The notes beneath the pieces are model-generated. The model was not told where the DNA came from. It did not search any database and worked only from the letters and a program-made list of their open reading frames with translations. A DNA stretch of 48,226 bases from Lachnospiraceae bacterium (GTDB taxonomy: Bacteria; Bacillota; Clostridia; Lachnospirales; Lachnospiraceae). The position numbers and the translations under genes are program-made. The DNA lies in assembly GCA_017889125.1 (NCBI GenBank), contig JAGHER010000109.1, positions 1 through 48,226 on the forward strand, in the 5' to 3' direction. Below are positions 36,617 to 46,081 of the stretch, piece after piece. Each line of letters starts with the position of its first letter. Position 1 is the first letter of the stretch.

Positions 36617-37540
36617 ATGAGCAGGCAGTTAGATGAAGTGTTGCGGGGCATCCTGGGAAATGACCGGGTGCTGCGGGATGAACCCATGAAGAATCACACC
36701 ACATTCCGCGTAGGAGGGCCTGCCAGGTATTTCGTTTCCCCAAAAGACAGCCGGGAGCTGGCGGCGGTGCTGGATGCCTGCCGAAGGGACGGCTCTCTCT
36801 GGTTTATCCTGGGAAATGGAAGCAATCTTTTAGTCAGCGACCGGGGCTTTTCCGGCACGGTGGTGGATATGGGAAAGGGCTTTACCTCCATTCGGGTGGA
36901 GGGGGAGCGGATCTTTGCCGGAGCAGGCCTTCTGCTGTCCCAGATCGCCCGAAAGGCTTTAGAGGCCGGGCTTTCCGGCCTGGAATTCGCTGCCGGTATT
37001 CCCGGAAGCCTGGGAGGCGCTGTGGTGATGAATGCAGGCGCTTACGGCTCGGAGATGAAGGATGTGCTGGAGTCTGTCCTTGTGCTTACCCCGGAAGGGA
37101 AGGAGCAGGAGATTTCCGCCGGAGAGCTGGAACTTGGCTATCGCACCAGTGCGGTGCTTAAGCGGGGCTATGTGGTCCTTGGGGCCTCCTTCTTTCTTAA
37201 GCCTGCGCCCAGGGAGCAGATCCGGGCCAGGATGGATGAGCTGGCTGCGGCCAGGCGGGAAAAGCAGCCCTTGGAATACCCCAGCGCCGGAAGTACCTTC
37301 AAGCGGCCGGAGGGGTATTTTGCCGGAAAGCTGATCCAGGATGCGGGCCTTAAGGGCTACCGCCAGGGAGACGCCCAGGTTTCCGAAAAGCACAGCGGCT
37401 TTGTCATCAATCGCGGGCAGGCCTCTGCCGCCGATGTGATGGGCGTCTGCCGCCATGTATCCGACACGGTTTATGCCCAGACCGGCGTAAGGCTGGAGAT
37501 GGAATTAAAGACCCTGGGCGATTTTTCTGAGGAATCATAA
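36617..37540 (+). CDS. murB: UDP-N-acetylmuramate dehydrogenase
   Basis: NHTTFRVGGPARYF, LGNGSNLLVSDRGF, GLEFAAGIPGSLGGAVVMNAGAYG, PSAGSTFKRPEGYFAGKLIQDAGLKG. Confidence 0.96.
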   Translation: MSRQLDEVLRGILGNDRVLRDEPMKNHTTFRVGGPARYFVSPKDSRELAAVLDACRRDGSLWFILGNGSNLLVSDRGFSGTVVDMGKGFTSIRVEGERIFAGAGLLLSQIARKALEAGLSGLEFAAGIPGSLGGAVVMNAGAYGSEMKDVLESVLVLTPEGKEQEISAGELELGYRTSAVLKRGYVVLGASFFLKPAPREQIRARMDELAAARREKQPLEYPSAGSTFKRPEGYFAGKLIQDAGLKGYRQGDAQVSEKHSGFVINRGQASAADVMGVCRHVSDTVYAQTGVRLEMELKTLGDFSEES

Positions 37541-37561
37541 GACAGCCGGAGGGACAGTAAG

Positions 37562-38422
37562 ATGAAGCTTGTGATTATAACAGGAATGTCAGGGGCGGGG
37601 AAGACCCAGGCCTTAAAGATGCTGGAGGATATGGGCTATTACTGCGTGGATAATCTTCCCATTCCCCTGGTGGATAAATTTGCGGAGCTGATTCAAAGCA
37701 GCACCGGCGATATTCAGAAGGTGGCTCTGGGCATCGATATCCGCAGCGGGGAGGAGCTTCCCCAGCTGGAGGATGTGCTGGAGCGGTGGAAGGCAGAGGC
37801 AGTGCCCTTTAAGGTGCTGTTTCTGGACGCCTCCACGGAGGTGCTCATTAAGCGCTACAAGGAGACCAGGAGAAAGCATCCCCTGGCCGGTGCAGGCCGG
37901 ATCGAGAGGGGGATCGAGCTGGAGAGAGAACGGCTAATCTTTCTGAAAAAATCTGCCGATTACATTATCGATACCAGTCATCTGCTTACCAGAGAGCTTC
38001 GCCAGGAGTTAGAGAAGATCTTTGTGGATAACCAGGAATACCGGAACCTTTACATAACGGTTTTGTCCTTTGGATTCAAGTACGGCATTCCCTCCGATGC
38101 AGATCTGGTCTTTGATGTGCGCTTCCTTCCCAATCCCTACTATGAGGAGGCGCTGCGGGCCAGAACCGGGGAGGAAAAGGATGTGCAGGACTTTGTGAAG
38201 CAGGGCGGCACGGCAGAGATTTTCCTGGAAAAGCTTTACGATATGCTGGAATTTCTCATCCCCAATTATATCCTGGAGGGGAAGAATCAGCTGGTTATCG
38301 CCATTGGCTGCACAGGAGGAAAGCACCGGTCCGTAACCATCGCCAGAGCCATTTATGAGCGGCTTCTGGCTCATCCGGAGTACGGCATCAAGATCTTCCA
38401 CCGGGATATTGAAAACGGATAA
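37562..38422 (+). CDS. rapZ: RNase adapter RapZ / YvcJ-type nucleotide-binding protein
   Basis: LVIITGMSGAGKTQALKMLEDMGYYCVDNLPIPLV; FDVRFLPNPYYEEALRARTGEEKDV; AIGCTGGKHRSVTIA. Confidence 0.96.
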   Translation: MKLVIITGMSGAGKTQALKMLEDMGYYCVDNLPIPLVDKFAELIQSSTGDIQKVALGIDIRSGEELPQLEDVLERWKAEAVPFKVLFLDASTEVLIKRYKETRRKHPLAGAGRIERGIELERERLIFLKKSADYIIDTSHLLTRELRQELEKIFVDNQEYRNLYITVLSFGFKYGIPSDADLVFDVRFLPNPYYEEALRARTGEEKDVQDFVKQGGTAEIFLEKLYDMLEFLIPNYILEGKNQLVIAIGCTGGKHRSVTIARAIYERLLAHPEYGIKIFHRDIENG

Positions 38423-38441
38423 GCGGAAAGGATGGAAAGCT

Positions 38442-39401
38442 GTGTCATATGCCTCAAAGGTGAAGGATGAGCTGTCGCGGCAGGTGCCTGCCGCAAGGCA
38501 CTGCCAGATTGCGGAGATTGCGGCCATTATCAGCATGTGCGGCCGGATTTCCATTTCCGCCGACAACCGGTACGGGATCAAAATCCATACGGAAAATGTG
38601 GCAGTTGCAAGAAAGTACTTTACATTATTGAGAAAAACATTTAATATAGTTACGGACGTTTCGATCCGGCAGAATTCATATCTGAAGAAAAGCCGGACAT
38701 ATTCTGTGGTGATAAAGGAGCACGAGGACGCCCTGCGTGTCCTTATGGCTGCCAAGCTGATCGGGGAAGACGGAGAGGTTGGGGAAAATCTTTCCGTGAA
38801 GAAGAATCTGATCGTGAAGCAGGCCTGCTGCCGGCGCGCGTTTATCCGCGGCGCCTTTCTTGCAGCCGGCTCCATCAGCAATCCCGAGAAATCCTACCAT
38901 TTTGAAATAACCTGCGCTACAGAGGAGAAAGCCAGACAGCTGCAGGCCATCATCGGTACCTTTGGCCTGGATGCCAGGATTGTAGTACGGAAAAAGTATC
39001 ACGTAGTCTACATGAAGGAAGGCAGCCAGATCGTGGATATCCTCAACGTAATGGAGGCGCCGGTTTCCCTGATGGAGTTAGAGAATGTGCGGATTCTGAA
39101 GGAGATGCGGGGGCAGGTGAACCGCCAGGTGAACTGCGAGACAGCCAATATCAATAAAACCGTTTCAGCCGCCGTAAAGCAGCTGAAGGATATTGAATAC
39201 ATCCGTGACACCATAGGTCTTTCCAAACTGCCGGAAGGTCTGGAGGATATGGCCAGGCTGCGGCTGGAAAGACGCGAAGCAACGTTAAAGGAGCTGGGAG
39301 AGGCGCTTGACCCTCCCGTAGGGAAATCCGGGGTGAACCACCGGCTGAGGAAGCTGAGTGCCATCGCTGAGGCCCTGCGCGAAAAAGATATGGAAGGGTA
39401 A
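38442..39401 (+). CDS. whiA: DNA-binding protein WhiA
   Basis: GTG start (VSYASKVKDELSRQ); LAGLIDADG-like N-terminal, RRAFIRGAFLAAGSISNPEKSYHFE; C-terminal HTH LKELGEALDPPVGKSGVNHRLRKL. Confidence 0.95.
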   Translation: MSYASKVKDELSRQVPAARHCQIAEIAAIISMCGRISISADNRYGIKIHTENVAVARKYFTLLRKTFNIVTDVSIRQNSYLKKSRTYSVVIKEHEDALRVLMAAKLIGEDGEVGENLSVKKNLIVKQACCRRAFIRGAFLAAGSISNPEKSYHFEITCATEEKARQLQAIIGTFGLDARIVVRKKYHVVYMKEGSQIVDILNVMEAPVSLMELENVRILKEMRGQVNRQVNCETANINKTVSAAVKQLKDIEYIRDTIGLSKLPEGLEDMARLRLERREATLKELGEALDPPVGKSGVNHRLRKLSAIAEALREKDMEG

Positions 39402-39415
39402 AGAGGAGGATAATT

Positions 39416-39670
39416 ATGATTAAGAAGACGGTTGTGGTTGAACTCTCGTCCGGTTTGGAGGCTAGACCCATTGCGATGCTGGTGCAGGTAGCCAGCCAGT
39501 ACGAAAGCAAGATTTACGTGGAATGCGATTCCAAGCGGGTAAATGCCAAGAGCATCATGGGCATGATGACTCTGGGCCTGGCAGCAGGAGAGGAGCTGGT
39601 GATCACTGCTGACGGCAGCGATGAGCAGCAGGCCATTTCTGATATTGAAAAATATTTAAAGAATAATTAA
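39416..39670 (+). CDS. HPr family phosphocarrier protein, His15-to-Glu variant (Crh-like)
   Basis: MIKKTVVVELSSGLEARPIAMLVQ...VNAKSIMGMMTLGLAAGEELVI; E15 in place of catalytic His, S46 retained. Confidence 0.93.
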   Translation: MIKKTVVVELSSGLEARPIAMLVQVASQYESKIYVECDSKRVNAKSIMGMMTLGLAAGEELVITADGSDEQQAISDIEKYLKNN

Positions 39671-39698
39671 AGGCGATTGCCTGAAAAGGTTATGAGGT

Positions 39699-39747
39699 GA
39701 AAAGGGGCTGCCGCGGCGTGCAAACGTCTGCGGTGCAGCCCCTTTTT
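39699..39747 (+). terminator. Rho-independent terminator
   Basis: aaaaggggctgc ... gcagcccctttttcc. Confidence 0.8.
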
Positions 39748-39778
39748 CCAACAGAACCTGTATACGAGGAGGGAAGGT

Positions 39779-42700
39779 ATGGCGTTTACGCATCTGCATG
39801 TCCATACGGAGTACAGCCTGTTGGACGGATCCAGCAAGATTAAGGAGCTGACCGCCCGGGCAAAGGAGCTGGGGATGGACAGCCTGGCCATTACCGATCA
39901 CGGCGTCATGTACGGCGTGATTGATTTTTATAAGGCCGCCCGGGAAAACGGCATCAAGCCCATTATCGGCTGCGAGGTGTATGTGGCTCCTGGCTCCCGG
40001 TTTGACCGGGAGAATGTCAGCGGCGAGGACCGCTACTATCATCTGATTCTTCTGGCAGAAAATAATACCGGCTATCAGAATCTGATGAAGATTGTCTCAA
40101 AGGGCTTCGTGGACGGCTTTTACTATAAGCCGCGGGTGGATTATGAGGTGCTGTCCGCCTACCATGAGGGCATTATCGCCTTAAGCGCCTGCCTGGCTGG
40201 TGAGGTCCAGCGGAATCTGGAGCGTGGGCTTTACGAGGAGGCGAAAAAGTCGGCCCTCCGGTACGAGGAGATCTTTGGAAAGGGGAATTTCTTCCTGGAG
40301 CTGCAGGATCACGGGATTCCGGCCCAAAGATTAGTGAACCAGGGTCTGATGCGCTTAAGCCGGGAGCTTTCCATGGAGCTGGTGGCGACCAATGACTCTC
40401 ACTACATTTACGCGGACGATGCCCAGGCCCATGACATCCTTCTCTGCATCCAGACGGGAAAAAAGGTCACCGATGAAAACCGGATGCGCTACGAGGGGGG
40501 CCAGTATTACCTGAAATCCGAGGAGGAGATGCGCAGCCTCTTCCCCTATGCGCCCCAGGCTCTGGAGAATACGGCAAAGATTGCCGCCCGCTGCAATGTG
40601 GAGATCGAATTCGGCGTGACGAAGCTGCCGAAATTCCAGGTGCCGGAGGGAGAAACCTCCTGGTCCTATTTAAACCGCCTTTGCTTAGAGGGTCTAAACC
40701 GCCGCTATCCTCAGGATGACGGCACCTTAAAGGCCAGGCTGGATTATGAGCTTGACGTTATCCATACCATGGGGTATGTGGATTACTTTCTGATTGTGTG
40801 GGATTTCATCCATTTTGCCCGGTCACAGGGGATCCCTGTAGGGCCGGGAAGAGGCTCTGCGGCGGGAAGCATCGTGGCCTACTGTCTGGAGATCACCAAT
40901 ATCGATCCTGTACGCTATGACCTTCTTTTTGAGCGTTTCCTGAACCCGGAGCGGGTGTCCATGCCCGATATCGACATTGACTTCTGCTTCGAGCGGCGCC
41001 AGGAGGTAATCGACTACGTGGTGCGCAAGTACGGGAAGGATCAGGTGGTGCAGATCGTCACCTTCGGTACCCTGGCGGCCAAGGGCGTAATCCGGGATGT
41101 AGGGCGGGTGCTGGACATGCCCTACGCTCAGTGCGACTCCATCGCAAAGATGGTGCCCAATGACCTGGGAATGACCCTTGACCGGGCCTTAAAGGAAAGC
41201 CCTGACCTGCGGAACGCCTACAACAATGACAGCCAGGTAAAGTACCTGATTGACATGTCAAAGCGCCTGGAGGGCCTTCCCCGGCACACCTCCATGCACG
41301 CTGCAGGGGTGGTCATCAGCCGTACCTCGGTGGACGAATACGTTCCCTTAAGCCGGGCGGCAGACGGCACCATTACCACCCAGTTTACCATGACCACCTT
41401 AGAGGAGCTGGGCCTTCTTAAGATGGACTTCCTGGGCCTTCGGACGCTGACGGTAATCAGCAATGCGGTCCGCCAGGTGGAAAAAAATCACGGTGTCCAT
41501 CTGGACATGGATCACATTGATTATGACGATAAACAGGTGTTGGAATCCATCGGCACGGGAAAGACCGAGGGCATCTTCCAGTTAGAAAGCGGCGGCATGA
41601 AGGCCTTCATGAAGGAGCTTAAGCCGGAGAATCTGGAGGATGTCATTGCCGGAATTTCCCTCTACCGCCCCGGCCCTATGGACTTTATCCCCAAGTACCT
41701 GAAGGGGAAAAATGACCGCAGCTCCATCACCTATGACTGCCCCCAGTTAGAGCACATCTTAGGCCCCACCTACGGCTGCATCGTCTATCAGGAGCAGGTT
41801 ATGCAGATCGTCCGGGATCTGGCTGGCTATACTATGGGCCGAAGCGATCTGGTGCGCCGGGCTATGTCCAAGAAGAAGGCCTCGGTGATGGAAAAGGAAC
41901 GGCAGAATTTCGTCTACGGAAACCCGGAAGAAGGGGTGGCCGGATGCATTGCCAATGGCATTGATGAGAAGACGGCCAATACCATTTATGACGAGATGAT
42001 TGATTTCGCCAAGTACGCCTTCAATAAGTCCCATGCCGCCTGCTACGCGGTGGTGGCTTACCAGACGGCTTACTTAAAATACTATTATCCCCTGGAATTT
42101 ATGGCGGCGCTGATGACCTCCGTCATGGACAATGCAGGGAAGACGGCAGAGTATATCCTTACCTGCCGCCAGATGGGCATATCCATCCTGCCCCCGGATA
42201 TCAATGAGGGAGAGAGCGGTTTCTCCGTATCCGGCGGGGCTATCCGCTACGGTCTGTCCGCCATCAAGAGCGTAGGCACCTCCGTGGTAGATGCCATCGT
42301 GACGGAGCGGCAGCAAAATGGGCTGTTCACCTCCCTGGAGGATTTTGTGGAGCGGATGACCAATAAGGAAGCCAACAAAAAGACCATGGAGAATTTCATT
42401 AAATCCGGCGCCCTGGATTCCCTTCCGGGAAACCGCCGCCAGAAGATGTTCGTGATGCCGGAGCTTTTAGAGCAGAAGAATAAGGAGAAAAAGACCTCTA
42501 TGGCCGGGCAGATGAGCCTTTTTGACTTTGCCGACGAGGAAACAAAGGATGATTTCCGCATCACCATGCCTAACGTGGCGGAATACCCCAAAGACGAGCT
42601 TCTTGCCTTTGAGAAGGAGACTCTGGGCATCTACGTCAGCGGCCATCCCATGGACGCCTACGAGACCATGTGGCGGAAGAATATCACTGCCACTACGGCA

Positions 42701-43261
42701 GACTTTGTGGTGGATGAGGAGACGGACCGGGCGGCGGTGACAGACGGCACCTACGTCACCGTGGGCGGCATGGTAGCAGGAAAGGTGGTAAAAACCACCA
42801 GAACCGGCCAGATGATGGCCTTCATTTCCCTGGAGGATATGCTGGGCTCCGTGGAGGTGCTGGTTTTCCCGAAAATTTACGAAAGCCGCCGGGAGGTCTT
42901 TGCCCAGGACGAAAAGCTCTTTATCCAGGGAAGGGTTTCCTTGGGGGATGAGCCGGTGGGGAAGCTGATCTGCGAGCGGGTGATTCCCTTCCGGGAGGTG
43001 CCCAGGGAGCTGTGGCTCCAGTATGAGGATCTGGAGCATTACCGGGCAGGGGAGGCCGCGCTCTTAACCCTGTTAAAGGAAAAGGAAGGCAGGGATACGG
43101 TGGTCATTTATCTCAAGAAAGAAAAGGCAAAGAAAGTACTTCCAGCCAACTGGAGAGTGGAAGCAGACGGAGAGCTGTTGGATAAGTTGACGAAAATACT
43201 TAGTGAAAAAAATATCAAGCTGGTAGAAAAAGGTATTGAAAAGCAAAAGAAAATGATATAA
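39779..43261 (+). CDS. dnaE: DNA polymerase III subunit alpha
   Basis: PHP domain FTHLHVHTEYSLLDGSSKI; PGRGSAAGSIVAYCL; PDIDIDFCFERR; C-terminal OB-fold; 1160 aa. Confidence 0.97.
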   Translation: MAFTHLHVHTEYSLLDGSSKIKELTARAKELGMDSLAITDHGVMYGVIDFYKAARENGIKPIIGCEVYVAPGSRFDRENVSGEDRYYHLILLAENNTGYQNLMKIVSKGFVDGFYYKPRVDYEVLSAYHEGIIALSACLAGEVQRNLERGLYEEAKKSALRYEEIFGKGNFFLELQDHGIPAQRLVNQGLMRLSRELSMELVATNDSHYIYADDAQAHDILLCIQTGKKVTDENRMRYEGGQYYLKSEEEMRSLFPYAPQALENTAKIAARCNVEIEFGVTKLPKFQVPEGETSWSYLNRLCLEGLNRRYPQDDGTLKARLDYELDVIHTMGYVDYFLIVWDFIHFARSQGIPVGPGRGSAAGSIVAYCLEITNIDPVRYDLLFERFLNPERVSMPDIDIDFCFERRQEVIDYVVRKYGKDQVVQIVTFGTLAAKGVIRDVGRVLDMPYAQCDSIAKMVPNDLGMTLDRALKESPDLRNAYNNDSQVKYLIDMSKRLEGLPRHTSMHAAGVVISRTSVDEYVPLSRAADGTITTQFTMTTLEELGLLKMDFLGLRTLTVISNAVRQVEKNHGVHLDMDHIDYDDKQVLESIGTGKTEGIFQLESGGMKAFMKELKPENLEDVIAGISLYRPGPMDFIPKYLKGKNDRSSITYDCPQLEHILGPTYGCIVYQEQVMQIVRDLAGYTMGRSDLVRRAMSKKKASVMEKERQNFVYGNPEEGVAGCIANGIDEKTANTIYDEMIDFAKYAFNKSHAACYAVVAYQTAYLKYYYPLEFMAALMTSVMDNAGKTAEYILTCRQMGISILPPDINEGESGFSVSGGAIRYGLSAIKSVGTSVVDAIVTERQQNGLFTSLEDFVERMTNKEANKKTMENFIKSGALDSLPGNRRQKMFVMPELLEQKNKEKKTSMAGQMSLFDFADEETKDDFRITMPNVAEYPKDELLAFEKETLGIYVSGHPMDAYETMWRKNITATTADFVVDEETDRAAVTDGTYVTVGGMVAGKVVKTTRTGQMMAFISLEDMLGSVEVLVFPKIYESRREVFAQDEKLFIQGRVSLGDEPVGKLICERVIPFREVPRELWLQYEDLEHYRAGEAALLTLLKEKEGRDTVVIYLKKEKAKKVLPANWRVEADGELLDKLTKILSEKNIKLVEKGIEKQKKMI

Positions 43262-43346
43262 GATATTCATGTATGAAAGTTCGAACAAGATTTCAGGCAG
43301 CCGATATTTGTAATAAAATAGATTCTCACTTCAGGAGGGTAAAGCT

Positions 43347-44321
43347 ATGGCAAAGTCAGTAAAAACCATTGGCGTTTTAACTAGCGGCGGAGATGCGCCG
43401 GGTATGAACGCTGCGATCCGGGGAGTTGTGCGTACAGCGATTCACCAGGGATTAAAGGTGAAGGGAATTATGCGTGGTTACGCAGGACTTCTTCAGGAAG
43501 AGATCGTGGATATGGACAGCACCAGCGTATCGGATATTATCCATCGGGGCGGAACCATTCTTTACACTGCCAGATGTATGGAATTTACCACGCCGGAGGG
43601 CCAGGAGCAGGGCGCAGAGATCTGCCGCAAGCACGGCATTGACGGTATCGTGGTTATCGGAGGAGACGGTTCCTTCCGCGGCGCAGGAAAGCTGGCTGCA
43701 CTGGGAATCAACACCATTGGTGTTCCCGGCACCATCGATCTGGATATTGCCTGCACCGATTACACCATTGGCTTTGATACGGCAGTAAATACGGCCATGG
43801 AAGCCATCGATAAGATCCGTGATACCTCTACCTCCCATGAGCGCTGCTCTATCATTGAGGTTATGGGACGGAACGCAGGCTACATTGCCTTATGGTGCGG
43901 TATCGCAAACGGCGCGGAGGATATCCTTCTTCCGGAGCGCTATGACGGCGATGAGCAGGCCCTCATCAACCGGGTAATCGAGAACCGGAAGCGGGGCAAG
44001 AAGCACAACATTATCATCAATGCGGAGGGCATTGGCCACTCTGCTTCCATGGCCAGACGAATCGAGGCGGCTACAGGCATCGAGACCAGAGCCACCATCT
44101 TAGGCCACATGCAGCGGGGCGGTACGCCTACCTGCAAGGACAGAGTATACGCCTCCATCATGGGCTCCAAGGCAGCTCTCCTTCTGGCTGAAGGAAAGAG
44201 CAACCGCCTGGTAGCCTATAAGAATGGCGATTACGTGGATTTCGATATTCAGGAAGCGCTGAATATGAAGAAGGATATTCAGGAAGATCAGTACGAGATT
44301 GCCAAGATGCTGGTTCGGTAA
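43347..44321 (+). CDS. pfkA: ATP-dependent 6-phosphofructokinase
   Basis: KTIGVLTSGGDAPGMNAAIRGVVR; GGDGSFRGAGKL; IEVMGRNAGYIALWCGIANGAE. Confidence 0.97.
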   Translation: MAKSVKTIGVLTSGGDAPGMNAAIRGVVRTAIHQGLKVKGIMRGYAGLLQEEIVDMDSTSVSDIIHRGGTILYTARCMEFTTPEGQEQGAEICRKHGIDGIVVIGGDGSFRGAGKLAALGINTIGVPGTIDLDIACTDYTIGFDTAVNTAMEAIDKIRDTSTSHERCSIIEVMGRNAGYIALWCGIANGAEDILLPERYDGDEQALINRVIENRKRGKKHNIIINAEGIGHSASMARRIEAATGIETRATILGHMQRGGTPTCKDRVYASIMGSKAALLLAEGKSNRLVAYKNGDYVDFDIQEALNMKKDIQEDQYEIAKMLVR

Positions 44322-44402
44322 AGCGGGTAAGTGGCTTTTGGAAGCCAATGGCTTGCGAAATGCCGGAGCTAAACGGCGAAGGATTTAAGAGACGCAGGAC
44401 GC

Positions 44403-44445
44403 GGGATGCTGCAGAAGGAAATGACTTTTGCAGCATCCCTTTTGC
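44403..44445 (+). terminator. Rho-independent terminator
   Basis: gggatgctgcagaag-gaaatga-cttttgcagcatccctttt. Confidence 0.85.
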
Positions 44446-44546
44446 GCTGCCTGCGGGGCAGAAAGTGAAGGACGCTGCGGCGGCCGGCAGCGTGAGGCTG
44501 ATTGGCCGGTTCAGAGGGCCAGACAAAGAGAAGATAGGAGAGAGGT

Positions 44547-45047
44547 ATGGCAGAAAACAGGGAAAGAGAAGCTGGACGAAAGGATGCAGGCGAAGGACAA
44601 AGCCCAGAGCCGGTGGTGCTGTGCGGCGCCAATTCCTACCAGCAGAAATATTATTTTAACCGGGATTTTGAGCGGCTGCCGGAGAGCATCCGGCAGGAGC
44701 TGCAGATCATGTGCGTGATGTTTACGGAGGATATCGGCGGCGTGCTGATGCTTCAGTTTACGCCTGAAGGAGAGCTGGAGTTTAAGGTGGAGGCCGACGA
44801 GAGCGACTACCTTTTCGATGAGATCGGCAGCGGGTTAAAGATCCGCCAGTATCAGCGGGAGAAGCGGGAGCTTTTAGAAAGCCTGGAAATGTTTTACCGG
44901 GTCTTCTTCCTGGGGATGGACAGGGATGCCCTTCTGGCGGCTTATGAGGAAAGTGACGGCGAGGACAGTGAAAGCGGCATTGGCAGTGCGTGCGGCGGGA
45001 ACGGCGAGAACCGCGGAAGTGGCGAGGAATACGGAGAGCATACATGA
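44547..45047 (+). CDS. Conserved hypothetical protein (DUF6145-like)
   Basis: GANSYQQKYYFNRDFERLPESIRQELQIMCVMFTEDIGGVLMLQF; ATGA overlap with dusB. Confidence 0.7.
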   Translation: MAENREREAGRKDAGEGQSPEPVVLCGANSYQQKYYFNRDFERLPESIRQELQIMCVMFTEDIGGVLMLQFTPEGELEFKVEADESDYLFDEIGSGLKIRQYQREKRELLESLEMFYRVFFLGMDRDALLAAYEESDGEDSESGIGSACGGNGENRGSGEEYGEHT

Positions 45048-46021
45048 AGAAGCTGAAAATCGGAAATGTGGAGCTGGAGAATAACCTGATCCTGGCCCCC
45101 ATGGCCGGGGTTACCGACCTGCCCTACCGGCTGATCTGCCGGAAGATGGGCTGCGGGATGGTGGTCACGGAAATGGTCAGTGCCAAGGCGATTCTCTATA
45201 AAAATAAGAATACAAAGACCCTTCTGGAGGTGCGGGAAGAGGAGCGCCCGGCAGCGGTACAGCTTTTCGGCTCTGACCCGGAGATCATGGGCGAGATCGC
45301 GGCACAGATCGAGGATGGCCCTTACGATATCATTGATGTAAACATGGGCTGCCCGGTGCCGAAGATCGTGGGAAACGGCGAAGGCTCCGCACTGATGCGC
45401 GATCCCAAAAAGGTAGAGCAGATCATCACCTCCATGGTGCGCCATGTGAAAAAGCCGGTGACGGTAAAATTCCGCAAGGGCTTTAATGACGCTTCCGTCA
45501 ATGCCGTGGAGATTGCCCGGATTGCCGAGGGCTGCGGGGCGGCCGCGGTGGCTGTCCACGGGAGAACCAGGGAGCAGTATTATTCCGGAAAGGCTGACTG
45601 GGACATTATCCGCCAGGTAAAGGAGGCGGTGAAAATCCCCGTCATTGGAAACGGGGACGTGTTTGGCCCGGAGGATGCCAAGGCCATGCTGGAGGAGACG
45701 GGCTGCGACGGGGTGATGATCGCCCGGGGCGCCAAGGGAAATCCCTGGATCTTTTCACGGACCCTTCATTATCTGGAAACGGGGGAAGTGCCGCCGGGGC
45801 CTTCCGTGAAGGAAATCCGGGACATGATCCTGTACCACGGCCGCCTTCTCGCCGAATATAAGGGCGAAAATATGGCTATGCGGGAGATGCGCAAGCACAT
45901 GGCCTGGTACACCGCAGGACTTCCTCATTCGGCCGCCCTGCGCAATGAAATCAATCAGATTGAAACCCTGGAAGAGATGGAGCAACTTTTGGAAAGCCGG
46001 TTGACAATCAGGGCACTTTAA
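45044..46021 (+). CDS. dusB: tRNA dihydrouridine synthase
   Basis: LAPMAGVTDLPYRLICRKMGCGMVVTEMVSAKA; DVNMGCPVPKIVGNGEGSALM; VHGRTREQYYSGKADWDII. Confidence 0.95.
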   Translation: MKKLKIGNVELENNLILAPMAGVTDLPYRLICRKMGCGMVVTEMVSAKAILYKNKNTKTLLEVREEERPAAVQLFGSDPEIMGEIAAQIEDGPYDIIDVNMGCPVPKIVGNGEGSALMRDPKKVEQIITSMVRHVKKPVTVKFRKGFNDASVNAVEIARIAEGCGAAAVAVHGRTREQYYSGKADWDIIRQVKEAVKIPVIGNGDVFGPEDAKAMLEETGCDGVMIARGAKGNPWIFSRTLHYLETGEVPPGPSVKEIRDMILYHGRLLAEYKGENMAMREMRKHMAWYTAGLPHSAALRNEINQIETLEEMEQLLESRLTIRAL

Positions 46022-46029
46022 GCTATAAT
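46001..46029 (+). promoter_or_regulatory. Exact-consensus sigma-A promoter TTGACA-N17-TATAAT for greA
   Basis: ttgaca 46001-46006 within dusB 3' codons, tataat 46024-46029 after the stop. Confidence 0.85.
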
Positions 46030-46081
46030 ACGTTGAATGCAGGCGGGGAGTCTGAAGTAATAGTAAGGAAGGTATTTTGAA

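Noticed and set aside
38355-38441. ATG-started extension of WhiA overlapping rapZ
   Set aside because: The GTG at 38442 gives the canonical VSYASKVKDEL start; the extension is out-of-frame rapZ sequence.
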